64,000 nucleotides of DNA from the NCBI RefSeq assembly GCF_002871795.1, contig NZ_PNHL01000002.1:242232-306231 (forward strand), in the 5' to 3' direction. Shown one piece after another: positions 56,339-64,000 of the stretch; positions within the stretch are counted from its first letter, which is position 1, and each line of letters starts with the position of its first letter. Source of the stretch: Brachybacterium sp. UMB0905 (GTDB taxonomy: Bacteria > Actinomycetota > Actinomycetes > Actinomycetales > Dermabacteraceae). The notes beneath the pieces were generated by a model. The model was not told the origin of the DNA, searched no databases, and worked only from the letters and a program-made list of their open reading frames with translations. Made by a program: the position numbers and the translations under genes.

Positions 56339-58039
56339 TCAGTCGAAGTTGTACTCCGTGACGATCCGGTCGCGGCCGCTCGCGGCGTCGGTGAAGAACT
56401 CCTCCATGGAGATCCCGAGGTAGGAGCCGGAGATGTTCACGGCGTTCGGGCGACCCAGCTGCGCGAGCGCCCGCACCATGTTGTAGGAGCGCTGCGAGGA
56501 CCGGCAGTGCACATACACCTCGCGGTCCGCGGGGATCTCCTCGAGCCGATCCCGGAACTGGGACAGGGGGATGTTCACCGCGGTGGTGAGGTGGCCGGCG
56601 GCGAACTCGTCGGGCTCCCGCGCGTCGATGATGAACGCGCCCTCCTCCACGAGCTCGCGCACCTGCGTGACCGGGACCTGCTCGAACTCCCCGTGCAGGA
56701 TGTTCAGCCCCACGAGCGCTGCGTGGATCACCACGTCCTTCGCCGTGGAGTAGATGGGGGAGTAGGCGAGCTCGAGGTCTGCCAGATCCTCCAGGGTGCC
56801 GTCCATCATGATGAGCGTCGCGATGACGTCGATGCGCTTGTCCGCCGCGCCGGTGCCGACGGCCTGCGCGCCGAGGACCCGGCCGCTGGGCCGCTCGAAC
56901 AGCAGCTTGAAGAACATCGGCATGGACTGCGGCATGATGCCCACCGAGTCCGCCGGGATCACGTACACGAAGTCGTGGTCGATCCCGGCGGCTGTGGCCT
57001 GCTTCTCGTTCAGGCCGGTCGAGGCGGCGGTGTAGTCGAAGACCTGCACCACCGAGGAGCCGATCACACCGCGGTTGCGGGTGGGCCGGCCGTAGATGTG
57101 GTCGGCCACGGCGCGGGCCTGTCGCTGCGCGGGACCGGCCATCGCCAGCAGCGTGGGCTGGCCGGTCAGCTTGTGGGTCACCTCAATGGCATCGCCGACG
57201 GCGTACACATCGGGCGCGGAGGTGCGGAAGTGCTCGTCGACGGCGATGCCGCCGGTGGTGCCGATCTCCAGACCGGCCGCGCGGGCGAGCGCGGTCTCCG
57301 GGCGCACACCGATGCTCATGACGACCGCCTGGGCGGGGACGGTGGCGCCGGAGGCGAGCACCACCTCGTTCTCGCGGATCTCGGCGACGGCATCGCCGAG
57401 GTGCAGGTCCACCCCCTGGTTCCTCAGCTCGCGGTGCAGGACGGCGGCGAGCTCGGGATCCAGCGGGCTGAGCACCTGGGGGAGGGCCTCGGCGAGGGCG
57501 ACCTTCCGCCCGCCGTGCACGAGGTTCTCGGCGACCTCCAGGCCGATGAACCCCCCGCCGATCACCACCACGTCCTGGACGTCGCGGTTGTGCAGGAAGG
57601 TGTTCAGCGCATCGATGTCCACGACGTTGCGCACCGTGAACACGTGCTCGCCGTCCACGCCCGGGATGGGCGGCACCACCGGGGAGGCACCGGGGGACAG
57701 GGTCAGGGTGTCGTATGCCTCGGTGGTCTCGGTGCCGGTCGCCACCTGCGTGACGGTGATGGTCTTGTTCGCGGTGTCGATCGCGGTGACCTCATGGCCG
57801 GTACGGGCGATGATCCGATACTGGTTCCAGAACTGCTCGGGGTCCATCAGCACCAGCGTGTCCGCCTTCTCGATGACGCCGGAGAGGTGCCAGGGCAGGC
57901 AGCAGTTGGAGAAGGAGACGTGGGGGCCGCGCTCGAACATGATGATCTCGGCGGATTCGTCCAGTCGGCGCAGGCGGGCGGCGGTCGAGGCACCGCCGGC
58001 GACGCCGCCGATGATGAGGTGACGCTTCTGGGTGGTCAT
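56339..58039 (-). CDS. CoA-disulfide reductase / per- or polysulfide reductase fused to a rhodanese domain
   Basis: An FAD-dependent enzyme that reduces CoA disulfides, persulfides or polysulfides with NAD(P)H; the rhodanese part handles sulfane sulfur. It has 566 residues. FAD motif LIIGGVAGGASTAARLRRL; active-site cysteine C46 in SFSNCCLPWH; NAD motif VVVIGGGFIGLEVAENL; VYAVGDAIEV. The C-terminal rhodanese domain has the loop VYVHCRSSQRSYNMV. C47 directly after the catalytic C46 is unusual: Gly or Ala is typical. It lies 34 bp after the YeeE-type gene in the same operon, fitting a path from imported thiosulfate or sulfane sulfur to sulfide. Confidence 0.9.
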   Translation of the reverse strand: MTTQKRHLIIGGVAGGASTAARLRRLDESAEIIMFERGPHVSFSNCCLPWHLSGVIEKADTLVLMDPEQFWNQYRIIARTGHEVTAIDTANKTITVTQVATGTETTEAYDTLTLSPGASPVVPPIPGVDGEHVFTVRNVVDIDALNTFLHNRDVQDVVVIGGGFIGLEVAENLVHGGRKVALAEALPQVLSPLDPELAAVLHRELRNQGVDLHLGDAVAEIRENEVVLASGATVPAQAVVMSIGVRPETALARAAGLEIGTTGGIAVDEHFRTSAPDVYAVGDAIEVTHKLTGQPTLLAMAGPAQRQARAVADHIYGRPTRNRGVIGSSVVQVFDYTAASTGLNEKQATAAGIDHDFVYVIPADSVGIMPQSMPMFFKLLFERPSGRVLGAQAVGTGAADKRIDVIATLIMMDGTLEDLADLELAYSPIYSTAKDVVIHAALVGLNILHGEFEQVPVTQVRELVEEGAFIIDAREPDEFAAGHLTTAVNIPLSQFRDRLEEIPADREVYVHCRSSQRSYNMVRALAQLGRPNAVNISGSYLGISMEEFFTDAASGRDRIVTEYNFD

Positions 58040-58073
58040 GGTGAGGGTTCCTTCCCGGTGGGTGCGGTCGCGG

Positions 58074-59432
58074 TCAGCGGTCGGTGATGCGGTGGGCGGG
58101 CAGAGTGGTGGGGTTCACGGTGATGTGGCGGCTCGGCGGGATGATGTTCAGCTTCCCCTCGAAGATCTTCAGCCCCGCGGCGGCGCCGAGGACCAGGAAG
58201 ACTCCGAACACCCAGCCGCTCAGGGACCCGACGGACAGCCCGGAAAACAGGGCGCCGATGTTGCAGCCATCGGCCATGCGGGCACCGAAGCCCATCAGCG
58301 CGCCGCCACCGCCGTAGATCACGGCGTCGCGGGCGGAGAAGTCCGTATTGATCCGGAAGCGGCCGGCCAGCAGCAGGGCGTAGGCGGCGCCGATCAACAG
58401 GCCGAGGTTTCGCACGGTGCCGCCGTCGTTCAGCAGGCCGCCGGCGATGGCCTCATTGGCCTTGGTGGCCCAGTCAGCCTGGAACTCGATGCCCACGAGC
58501 TTCAGCGCTGCCACATCCAGGGTGGTGAAGCCGGAGGTGACGCCCCAGGCCTTGTGGGTGGTGACGAGGATGAAGATCCACAAAAAGGCGAGCATCATCG
58601 CGGAGGTCATGAAGGTCCAGCGGGTGCTGAACAGGTTGTGCCACAGGCGGTAGCCGAAGAAGCGGTCGGTGCGGCCGTCGGTGTCTCCGGGGATGGGCAG
58701 CATCTCCGCGGGGGTCTGCACATGCTCGACGGTGGCCTCACGCTTGCGCTTGCGCTCGTAGCCCCACACCAGCATGTAGATGACGAAGAAGCCGATGAGG
58801 CTCAGCAGGATCGCGCCGGGGTAGCCGAACCACTGCGGCAGGTGGAGGGTGAAGCCCTCACCCATGGTGCTCTCGATCGCGGCGCGGCCCATCTCTCCGG
58901 GAACGGAGAACAGGATGAAGAACACCAGGGCGATGACGGCGCGGATGTAGCCCTCGCCGGCGTCGGTGAGACAGCCCGAGGCGCACGCCCCAGCCATGAT
59001 CGCGCCCATGCCGAACAGGAACGCCCCGATGATCAGCGGCAGGCCGATGGGGGCGATGTTCGCGCTGCCGATCAGCTCCCCGTTCTTGTCCATCGGCAGC
59101 AGTCCGGCGCTCTGTGCCCACTGCCAGGACAGGGTGAACAGCGTGGTGACGGTGAACATCGTCAGCAGGGCGGTGGTGAGGCTGCCTTCGCCGACGACGT
59201 AGACGCGCTTGATGCCGCCGGCGAAGCCGAAGGCGCCGCGCACCAGCACGTAGCCCAGGCACAGACCGGCGATGCCGTAGAGGTAGAACTTCACGCTGTC
59301 ATCGACGACGAAGGTGCCGATGAGGAGGCAGACCACGAGGATCGCCAGAGCGATCAGCGGCTGCTGCTTCGGGAACGAACGGGCGAGACGGTCGATCATC
59401 GCCTCGTCGCGCGTGGCGGTGGGGGTGGTCAT
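58074..59432 (-). CDS. YeeE/YedE-family thiosulfate (sulfur) transporter
   Basis: Imports thiosulfate or related sulfur through a cysteine relay. It has 452 residues with about 9-10 transmembrane helices. The two signature regions are present: GAIMAGACASGCLTDAGEG in the first half and GFGARMADGCNIGALFSG in the second. A charged cytoplasmic loop (GYERKRKREATVEHVQTPAE) lies between the halves. ATG 59432 has GGAAG 5 nt upstream. It is the first gene of an operon with the CoA-disulfide reductase/rhodanese and is divergent from a taurine-type importer. Confidence 0.9.
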   Translation of the reverse strand: MTTPTATRDEAMIDRLARSFPKQQPLIALAILVVCLLIGTFVVDDSVKFYLYGIAGLCLGYVLVRGAFGFAGGIKRVYVVGEGSLTTALLTMFTVTTLFTLSWQWAQSAGLLPMDKNGELIGSANIAPIGLPLIIGAFLFGMGAIMAGACASGCLTDAGEGYIRAVIALVFFILFSVPGEMGRAAIESTMGEGFTLHLPQWFGYPGAILLSLIGFFVIYMLVWGYERKRKREATVEHVQTPAEMLPIPGDTDGRTDRFFGYRLWHNLFSTRWTFMTSAMMLAFLWIFILVTTHKAWGVTSGFTTLDVAALKLVGIEFQADWATKANEAIAGGLLNDGGTVRNLGLLIGAAYALLLAGRFRINTDFSARDAVIYGGGGALMGFGARMADGCNIGALFSGLSVGSLSGWVFGVFLVLGAAAGLKIFEGKLNIIPPSRHITVNPTTLPAHRITDR

Positions 59433-59697
59433 CGTGCTTCCTTCGACGGGGGAGTACGGGGTGTGTGCGGGGTGCCATGGGGGCTCCGGCGTCTCGAGGC
59501 TAGGAAGCACGGCGGGGGTGTAGCGGGGACCACAGTCCTTCTTGTCAGTAACACAAATCCCTGCTTATGGCCACCAAATACAAAGCCTATGGATGTACAG
59601 ACCTTTCATGGGTAGGGGTGCGCACCTCCTGGAGCAAAGGTCCGCATTCGGGCCGGTGGCGGGGCAGGAGGGCCCGGTCTGCCGCTGCAGTCGTTGC

Positions 59698-59703
59698 TAC
59701 TGT
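59698..59703 (+). promoter_or_regulatory. Putative -10 box, leaderless taurine-type ABC operon
   Basis: TACTGT is followed by 7 nt and the permease ATG at 59711; no ribosome-binding site is present. Confidence 0.5.
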
Positions 59704-59710
59704 GCGCCCC

Positions 59711-60529
59711 ATGCCCCTCTCCCGCACCGGGCGCACGCTCGCCCTCCAGCTCGGCTCCCTCGTGGCGCTGCTGCTTGTGTGGTGGGCGATCGCCGCCGCG
59801 CGGGTCGTGGATCCGCTCTACCTCCCCGGCCCCGGCGCCGTGTGGGACGCGTTCTGGCGCGCGAACTCCTGCTATCCGATCGCCGAAGGCGCCACCCGCA
59901 AGATCTGCGGCGAGTCCAACTACTACCTGTGGGAGCACCTCGTGGTCTCCCTGCAGCGCATCGGCATGGGCGTGGGACTTGGGGCAGTGCTCGGCATCGC
60001 CATCGGCTATCTCATGGGCAGCTCCCGCTTCCTCATGGTGCTCATCGCCCCCTACCTGAACTTCCTGCGCGCCCTGCCACCGCTGGGCTACATCGGCCTG
60101 CTCGTGGTGTGGGTGGGCATCGGCGAATCCTCCAAGTACTGGCTGCTGTTCCTGGCCGCCTTCCCACCCGTCGTCATCGCAACCATCCAGGGGGTCGGCG
60201 CCGTCAGCCGCGACCGGCTGCTGGCCGCCGCATCCCTTGGCGCCAGCCGCTGGCAGCGGATCCTCACCGTCACCCTGCCGTCCTCCCTGCCCTTCGTCGT
60301 CCAGGGCGTGCGCCTAGCCACCGGATTCGCCTGGACCACCGTCGTGGCCGCCGAGCTCAACAACGGCATCCCCGGCATCGGTGGCCTCGCCTTCCAGGCC
60401 GGCGTCCAGCTCCAGACCGCCCTGACAATCGCCTGCATCCTCGTGATCGGCATCGTCGCCGTAGCCCTGGACCAGCTCATCGTCCGTATCGGAGACCTGC
60501 TGGTCCCCTGGCAGGGCAAGGAGGCCTGA
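59711..60529 (+). CDS. ABC transporter permease, taurine/sulfonate type (TauC-like)
   Basis: The membrane subunit of a taurine, sulfonate or nitrate-type importer, 272 residues. Helix 1 is LALQLGSLVALLLVWWAIAA. LPGPGAVWDAFW is typical of TauC/SsuC. The EAA loop is SRDRLLAAASLGASRWQRILTVTLPSSLP, followed by ATGFAWTTVVAAELNNGIPGIGGL. ATG 59711 is preferred because a leaderless promoter sits 7 nt upstream; the frame to 59567 encodes unrelated basic sequence. The binding-protein gene follows 3 bp later. Confidence 0.9.
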   Translation: MPLSRTGRTLALQLGSLVALLLVWWAIAAARVVDPLYLPGPGAVWDAFWRANSCYPIAEGATRKICGESNYYLWEHLVVSLQRIGMGVGLGAVLGIAIGYLMGSSRFLMVLIAPYLNFLRALPPLGYIGLLVVWVGIGESSKYWLLFLAAFPPVVIATIQGVGAVSRDRLLAAASLGASRWQRILTVTLPSSLPFVVQGVRLATGFAWTTVVAAELNNGIPGIGGLAFQAGVQLQTALTIACILVIGIVAVALDQLIVRIGDLLVPWQGKEA

Positions 60530-60532
60530 GAC

Positions 60533-61597
60533 ATGCGATCACCCCGCCTGTCCGCCCTCGGCGCTGCGCTCGCCGTGCTGCTCGCGCTCACCGGCTGCAT
60601 CCAGCCCGGCCGCACCGTCCACCCCCACTCCGATCCGGTGGCCGGCGCCGCCTGCCCCGTCGAGCCCGACCCGTCGATCACCACGCATGCTCGTATCGCC
60701 TGGCAGGGCATCGCCAACGGCGACCTCATCGTCAAGGACCTCGGGCTGCTCGAGCGCTGCATGCCCAGCGCCACCATCGAATGGATGCGCTTCAACGGCG
60801 GCAACGACGTCATCCAAGCCTTCGGCGCCGGATCGATCGACATCGGCATCTACGGCTCCTCCGCAGGGGTGAAGGCCATGAGCCCGCCGCTCGAGCTGCC
60901 GATCTCCCTGATCTGGGTGCCCGATGTCATCGGCACCTCCGAGGCACTCGTCGCCTTCGACGAAGAGATCACGACGATCGACGATCTCGCCGGGCGCACC
61001 GTCGCCGTCACCTTCGGCGCCACACCCCACTACGTGCTGCTGTCGATGCTCGAACAGGCCGGGATCTCCCAGCAGGTGGAGGTCGTGAACCTCACCAATG
61101 ACAAGATGCCCGCCGCCGCCCACTCCGGAGAGATTGACGCCGCCTGGGCCTGGGAGCCCACCCTCACCGAACTTGAGGACCTCGGCGGCCACCGCGTCCT
61201 GGACAGCGCGGCCGCGGCCGAGGCGGGCTTTGTCACCTTCGACATGCAGACCGCGCGCGATGAGTTCATCGCGCAGAACCCCGAGTTCATGCTCATGTGG
61301 ACCCGCGTGCAGGACCATGCCGCCCAGCAGATCCTCGAGGACCCGGATGCCGCGGCCGCCTCGATCGCCGCGCAGCTGGGCGTGCCCGAGGAGGTGGCAC
61401 GCCAGCAGATGGCCGGCTACACCTACCTCACCGCCGAGGATCTCGCAGGGGAGGACTGGTTCGGCGCCGGGGCAGGGGAGGCCCTGCACTCCACCGGCAG
61501 CTTCCTGGCCGAGGTACGACTCACCGAAGGAGCTCTGACTGAGGAGCAGTACGCCGGACGCGTCCACGCCGATGCGGTGATGGAGGTGGGCCGATGA
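60533..61597 (+). CDS. ABC transporter substrate-binding lipoprotein, taurine type (TauA-like)
   Basis: A 354-residue exported solute-binding protein. The signal peptide (LSALGAALAVLLALTGC) has lipobox LTGC. The TauA-like core is clear: ARIAWQGIANGDLIVKDLG, GAGSIDIGIYGSSAG, LIWVPDVIGTSEALVA, DDLAGRTVAVTFGATPHYVLL and EIDAAWAWEPTLTELE. GGAGG at the end of the permease gene serves as ribosome-binding site. Taurine or another sulfonate is the likely ligand; a taurine dioxygenase is not present nearby. Confidence 0.9.
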   Translation: MRSPRLSALGAALAVLLALTGCIQPGRTVHPHSDPVAGAACPVEPDPSITTHARIAWQGIANGDLIVKDLGLLERCMPSATIEWMRFNGGNDVIQAFGAGSIDIGIYGSSAGVKAMSPPLELPISLIWVPDVIGTSEALVAFDEEITTIDDLAGRTVAVTFGATPHYVLLSMLEQAGISQQVEVVNLTNDKMPAAAHSGEIDAAWAWEPTLTELEDLGGHRVLDSAAAAEAGFVTFDMQTARDEFIAQNPEFMLMWTRVQDHAAQQILEDPDAAAASIAAQLGVPEEVARQQMAGYTYLTAEDLAGEDWFGAGAGEALHSTGSFLAEVRLTEGALTEEQYAGRVHADAVMEVGR

Positions 61598-62490
61598 GCG
61601 CCGAGCCGAGCGCAACCCCGGCCCCCGCCGCCGGGCGGATCGCCTTCGAGCACATCACCCACCGGTACCGCAGCGACCGGGGCGAGCCCGTGACCGCCCT
61701 CGACGGCGTGGATCTCACAATCGAGCCCGGTAGCTTCGTCACCGTCGTCGGCCCCTCCGGCTGCGGCAAGACCACCCTGCTGCGCATGGCCGCCGGATTC
61801 CTCACCCCGAGCGAAGGACGGGTCGTGGTCGACGGGCAGAGCGTCACCGGCCCCTCCCCGCAGCGGGGCGTGGTCTTCCAGCAGCCCACCCTGTTCCCCT
61901 GGTGGACGGTGCGGCGCAACGTCGAAGCCGGGCCCCGATACCGCGGCGCCTCCCGCGCCGAACGGGAACGTCTGGCGGACTACTACCTGGGCATGGTGGG
62001 CCTCGCCGATTTCGCCGAGGCCAAGACCTACGAGCTCTCCGGCGGCATGCAGCAGCGCTGCCAGATCGCCCGGGTGCTCGCGAACTCCCCGCAGATCATG
62101 CTCATGGATGAGCCCTTTGGGGCACTGGACTCCCTGACCCGCCGCCGCCTGCAGAGCGACCTGCTGCTGCTGCACCACGCCCGCGAGGACACCGTCCTGT
62201 TCATCACCCACAGCGTCGAGGAAGCCGTGTACCTAGGGGACCGCGTGCTCGTGATGTCGCCGCGCCCCGGCAGGGTGGTGCACGACGAGATCCTGCCCGC
62301 GCACTCCGGGGAGGGCAACGGGGCGATCGAGGTGCTGCGCACCCGGCCCGAGTTCGCCGAAGCAGTGCGCCACATCACCGCGATCATCGAGGAAGAGGAC
62401 CCGACGGCCCTCCAGGCCCGCGTCCACACCCCTGGCAGTTCGCACCGCGGCATCGCGGGGGCCGACGACGGCGCGAAACCCACCGCCTAG
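61594..62490 (+). CDS. ABC transporter ATP-binding protein, taurine/sulfonate type (TauB-like)
   Basis: The energy-coupling subunit of the importer, 298 residues, overlapping the binding-protein gene by ATGA. Walker A GPSGCGKTTLL, Q-loop VVFQQPTLFPWW, signature ELSGGMQQRCQIAR, Walker B ILLMDEPFGALDSLTR (here IMLMDEPFGALD) and the switch histidine in FITHSVEEAVYLGDRV. The ~45-residue C-terminal tail is disordered-looking. The TAG stop at 62488 also forms the first half of the next gene's -10 box. Confidence 0.93.
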   Translation: MSAEPSATPAPAAGRIAFEHITHRYRSDRGEPVTALDGVDLTIEPGSFVTVVGPSGCGKTTLLRMAAGFLTPSEGRVVVDGQSVTGPSPQRGVVFQQPTLFPWWTVRRNVEAGPRYRGASRAERERLADYYLGMVGLADFAEAKTYELSGGMQQRCQIARVLANSPQIMLMDEPFGALDSLTRRRLQSDLLLLHHAREDTVLFITHSVEEAVYLGDRVLVMSPRPGRVVHDEILPAHSGEGNGAIEVLRTRPEFAEAVRHITAIIEEEDPTALQARVHTPGSSHRGIAGADDGAKPTA

Positions 62491-62493
62491 ACT
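62488..62493 (+). promoter_or_regulatory. -10 box overlapping a stop codon, leaderless start at 62501
   Basis: TAGACT, whose TAG is the stop codon of the ABC ATPase gene, is followed by 7 nt and ATG 62501. No ribosome-binding site is present. Confidence 0.55.
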
Positions 62494-62500
62494 GGCGGCC

Positions 62501-63277
62501 ATGCGCATCGCCCGATTCACCACCGGCGGCGACCCCATGTTCGGCATCGTCCAGGAGAAGGACGGCCAGGACATGGTCTACGGCCTCGCCGGCGACCCGC
62601 TGTACACCGAGATCCGCCCGAGCGGCACCATCGTCCCGCTGGATGACGTGCGGCTGCTGGCCCCCGTCATCCCCCGCTCGAAGGTGGTATGCGTGGGCCG
62701 CAACTACGCCGAGCACGCCGCGGAGCTCGGCAACGACGTGCCCGAGCAGGCGCTGCTGTTCCTCAAGCCCAACACCGCCGTGATCGGCCCCGGCGAGCCC
62801 GTCATGATGCCCGGATACACCGAGGAGCTGAGCCTCGAGGCGGAGCTCGCCGTGGTGATCAAGTCCCTCGCTAAAGACCTCACCCCCGAGCAGGTGTCCG
62901 CCCACATCCTCGGCTTTACCTGCGCGAACGACCTCACCGCGCGCGATGCGCAGCGGGAGGAGAAGCAGTGGTTCCGCGCCAAGGCCTTCGACACCTCGTG
63001 CCCCATCGGCCCCTGGATCGAGACGGACCTGGACCCCACAGATCTCGCGATCATGAGCGCCGTGGACGGCCAGAGCGCACAGCAAGGCAGCACCGCGGAC
63101 ATGCTGCGGGCAGTGCCCGAGCTGATCGCGGAGATCTCCCGCGTGGTCACTCTGCTGCCCGGTGATCTCGTGCTCACCGGCACTCCCGCCGGGGTGCGCA
63201 CCGTCGATCCCGGGAGCACCATGGATGTGACCATCGAGGGCATCGGAACCCTGAGCAATCCCGTCCACCGCCGCTGA
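62501..63277 (+). CDS. Fumarylacetoacetate hydrolase-family protein
   Basis: A 258-residue FAH-fold protein of the acylpyruvase/2-hydroxyhepta-diene-dioate isomerase group. Motifs are [32 protein letters not shown], the metal-binding [30 protein letters not shown] and [14 protein letters not shown]. Actinobacteria often carry this gene directly before gltX, as here. Its physiological substrate is usually unknown; oxaloacetate decarboxylase or tautomerase activity is possible. ATG 62501 sits 7 nt after a TAGACT box. Confidence 0.88.
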   Translation: MRIARFTTGGDPMFGIVQEKDGQDMVYGLAGDPLYTEIRPSGTIVPLDDVRLLAPVIPRSKVVCVGRNYAEHAAELGNDVPEQALLFLKPNTAVIGPGEPVMMPGYTEELSLEAELAVVIKSLAKDLTPEQVSAHILGFTCANDLTARDAQREEKQWFRAKAFDTSCPIGPWIETDLDPTDLAIMSAVDGQSAQQGSTADMLRAVPELIAEISRVVTLLPGDLVLTGTPAGVRTVDPGSTMDVTIEGIGTLSNPVHRR

Positions 63278-63323
63278 TCCCTACACTTTTCCGCCCCCTT
63301 TCTTTCTTCGAGGAGCATCCCGC

Positions 63324-64000
63324 GTGACCGACGCCCCCATCGCCCCTGCCCCGACCGACGAGGTGCGGGTGCGCTTCTGCCCCAGCCCCACTGGCACCCC
63401 GCATGTCGGCATGGTGCGCACCGCCCTGTTCAACTGGGCGCATGCCCGCCGCCACGGCGGAAAGCTGATCTTCCGCATCGAGGACACCGACGCCGCCCGC
63501 GACAGCGAGGAGTCCTACCAGCAGCTGCTGGAGGCCATGCGCTGGCTGGGCATCGACTGGGATGAGGGCGTGGAGGTTGGCGGGCCCGACGGCCCCTACC
63601 GCCAGTCCCAGCGCGGCGAGATCTATCAGGACGTCATCGCGAAGCTCAAGGAATCCGGGCACATTTACGAGTCCTTCTCCACTGCCGAGGAGATCAAGCA
63701 GCGCCACATCGACGCCGGCCGCGACCCGCAGCTGGGCTACGACGGCTACGACCGCGAGCTGACCGAGGAGCAGAAGGCCGCCTTCCGTGCCGAGGGCCGT
63801 GAGCCCACCTGGCGCCTGCGCATGCCCGAGGAGGACATCACCTTCACCGACATGGTGCGCGGGGAGATCACCTTCAAGGCCGGCACCACCCCGGACTTCG
63901 TCGTGGTCCGCGCGAACGGGCAGCCGCTGTACACGCTCGTGAACCCGGTGGACGATGCGCTGATGCGCGTCACCCACGTGCTGCGCGGTGAGGACATCCT
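63324..64000 (+). CDS. gltX: Glutamyl-tRNA synthetase GltX, N-terminal part, running off the window
   Basis: Charges tRNA-Glu, and in organisms with GatCAB also tRNA-Gln, with glutamate. About 225 codons are visible with no stop. The class I signature is [24 protein letters not shown], followed by [15 protein letters not shown], the insertion [13 protein letters not shown] and [26 protein letters not shown]. The GTG start at 63324 has GAGGAG 7 nt upstream. The KMSKS loop lies beyond the window end. Confidence 0.96.
   Translation, partial: MTDAPIAPAPTDEVRVRFCPSPTGTPHVGMVRTALFNWAHARRHGGKLIFRIEDTDAARDSEESYQQLLEAMRWLGIDWDEGVEVGGPDGPYRQSQRGEIYQDVIAKLKESGHIYESFSTAEEIKQRHIDAGRDPQLGYDGYDRELTEEQKAAFRAEGREPTWRLRMPEEDITFTDMVRGEITFKAGTTPDFVVVRANGQPLYTLVNPVDDALMRVTHVLRGEDI

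Overview
The window is chromosomal DNA from a high-GC actinobacterium. It looks like Micrococcales, and a Dermabacteraceae-type organism (Brachybacterium, Helcobacillus, Dermabacter) is my best guess. The reasons are the GC-rich third codon positions, the mnmA / MetE-like / ligA block and gatCAB typical of actinobacteria, a LigA with the long insertion seen in Micrococcales, and many start codons placed 6-7 nt after a TANNNT box (leaderless transcripts). The family assignment is inference; no rRNA or tRNA gene was seen. Coding is dense, with many ATGA overlaps, and most of the window is core metabolism.

Layout. 1-2496: end of a VWA membrane protein, an acidic-tailed membrane protein and a cysteine desulfurase. 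2677-7424: mnmA, a MetE-like protein and ligA; the desulfurase is a plausible sulfur donor for MnmA. 7453-11653: RecQ with a fused phosphoribosyltransferase-like tail, then a membrane-protein pair and a small acidic protein. 11824-15132: gatCAB, closed by a strong hairpin. 15223-19754: a lipoprotein pair, then two adjacent alanine/glycine:cation symporters. 20113-22808: ilvD and a vapBC toxin-antitoxin pair between 65-bp direct repeats. 23156-30977: a dpp/opp-type peptide ABC operon divergent from a third alanine/glycine symporter. 31025-35771: nirB-nirD plus a CobA-CbiX fusion, that is, NADH nitrite reductase and synthesis of its siroheme.

35962-46728 is the branched-chain amino-acid and serine block: a leader peptide with an attenuator, ilvB, ilvN, ilvC, a lipoprotein, serA, leuB, ilvE and cimA. 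With ilvD at 20113 this gives most of the valine/isoleucine pathway, with isoleucine probably made from pyruvate by the citramalate route. 46908-51608: a secreted serine protease, an M20 amidohydrolase lacking its N-terminus, and a DUF3516-type helicase. 51755-55216 is a small accessory-looking patch: a DUF4333-type lipoprotein, a frameshifted remnant, a PH-like membrane protein, a WXG-type (type VII secretion) protein and an unrecognised gene convergent to it.

55264-62490 holds a putative DNA glycosylase and two divergent sulfur-related operons: a YeeE-type thiosulfate channel with a CoA-disulfide reductase/rhodanese, and a taurine-type ABC importer. The window ends with a fumarylacetoacetate-hydrolase-family gene and the start of gltX.

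The observations I value most are the leaderless ilv leader peptide with its attenuator, the recurrent leaderless-promoter signature, the repeat-flanked vapBC module, a perfect 22-bp hairpin before ilvD, an ATGA junction that has become ATAA, and the precisely decapitated amidohydrolase gene.
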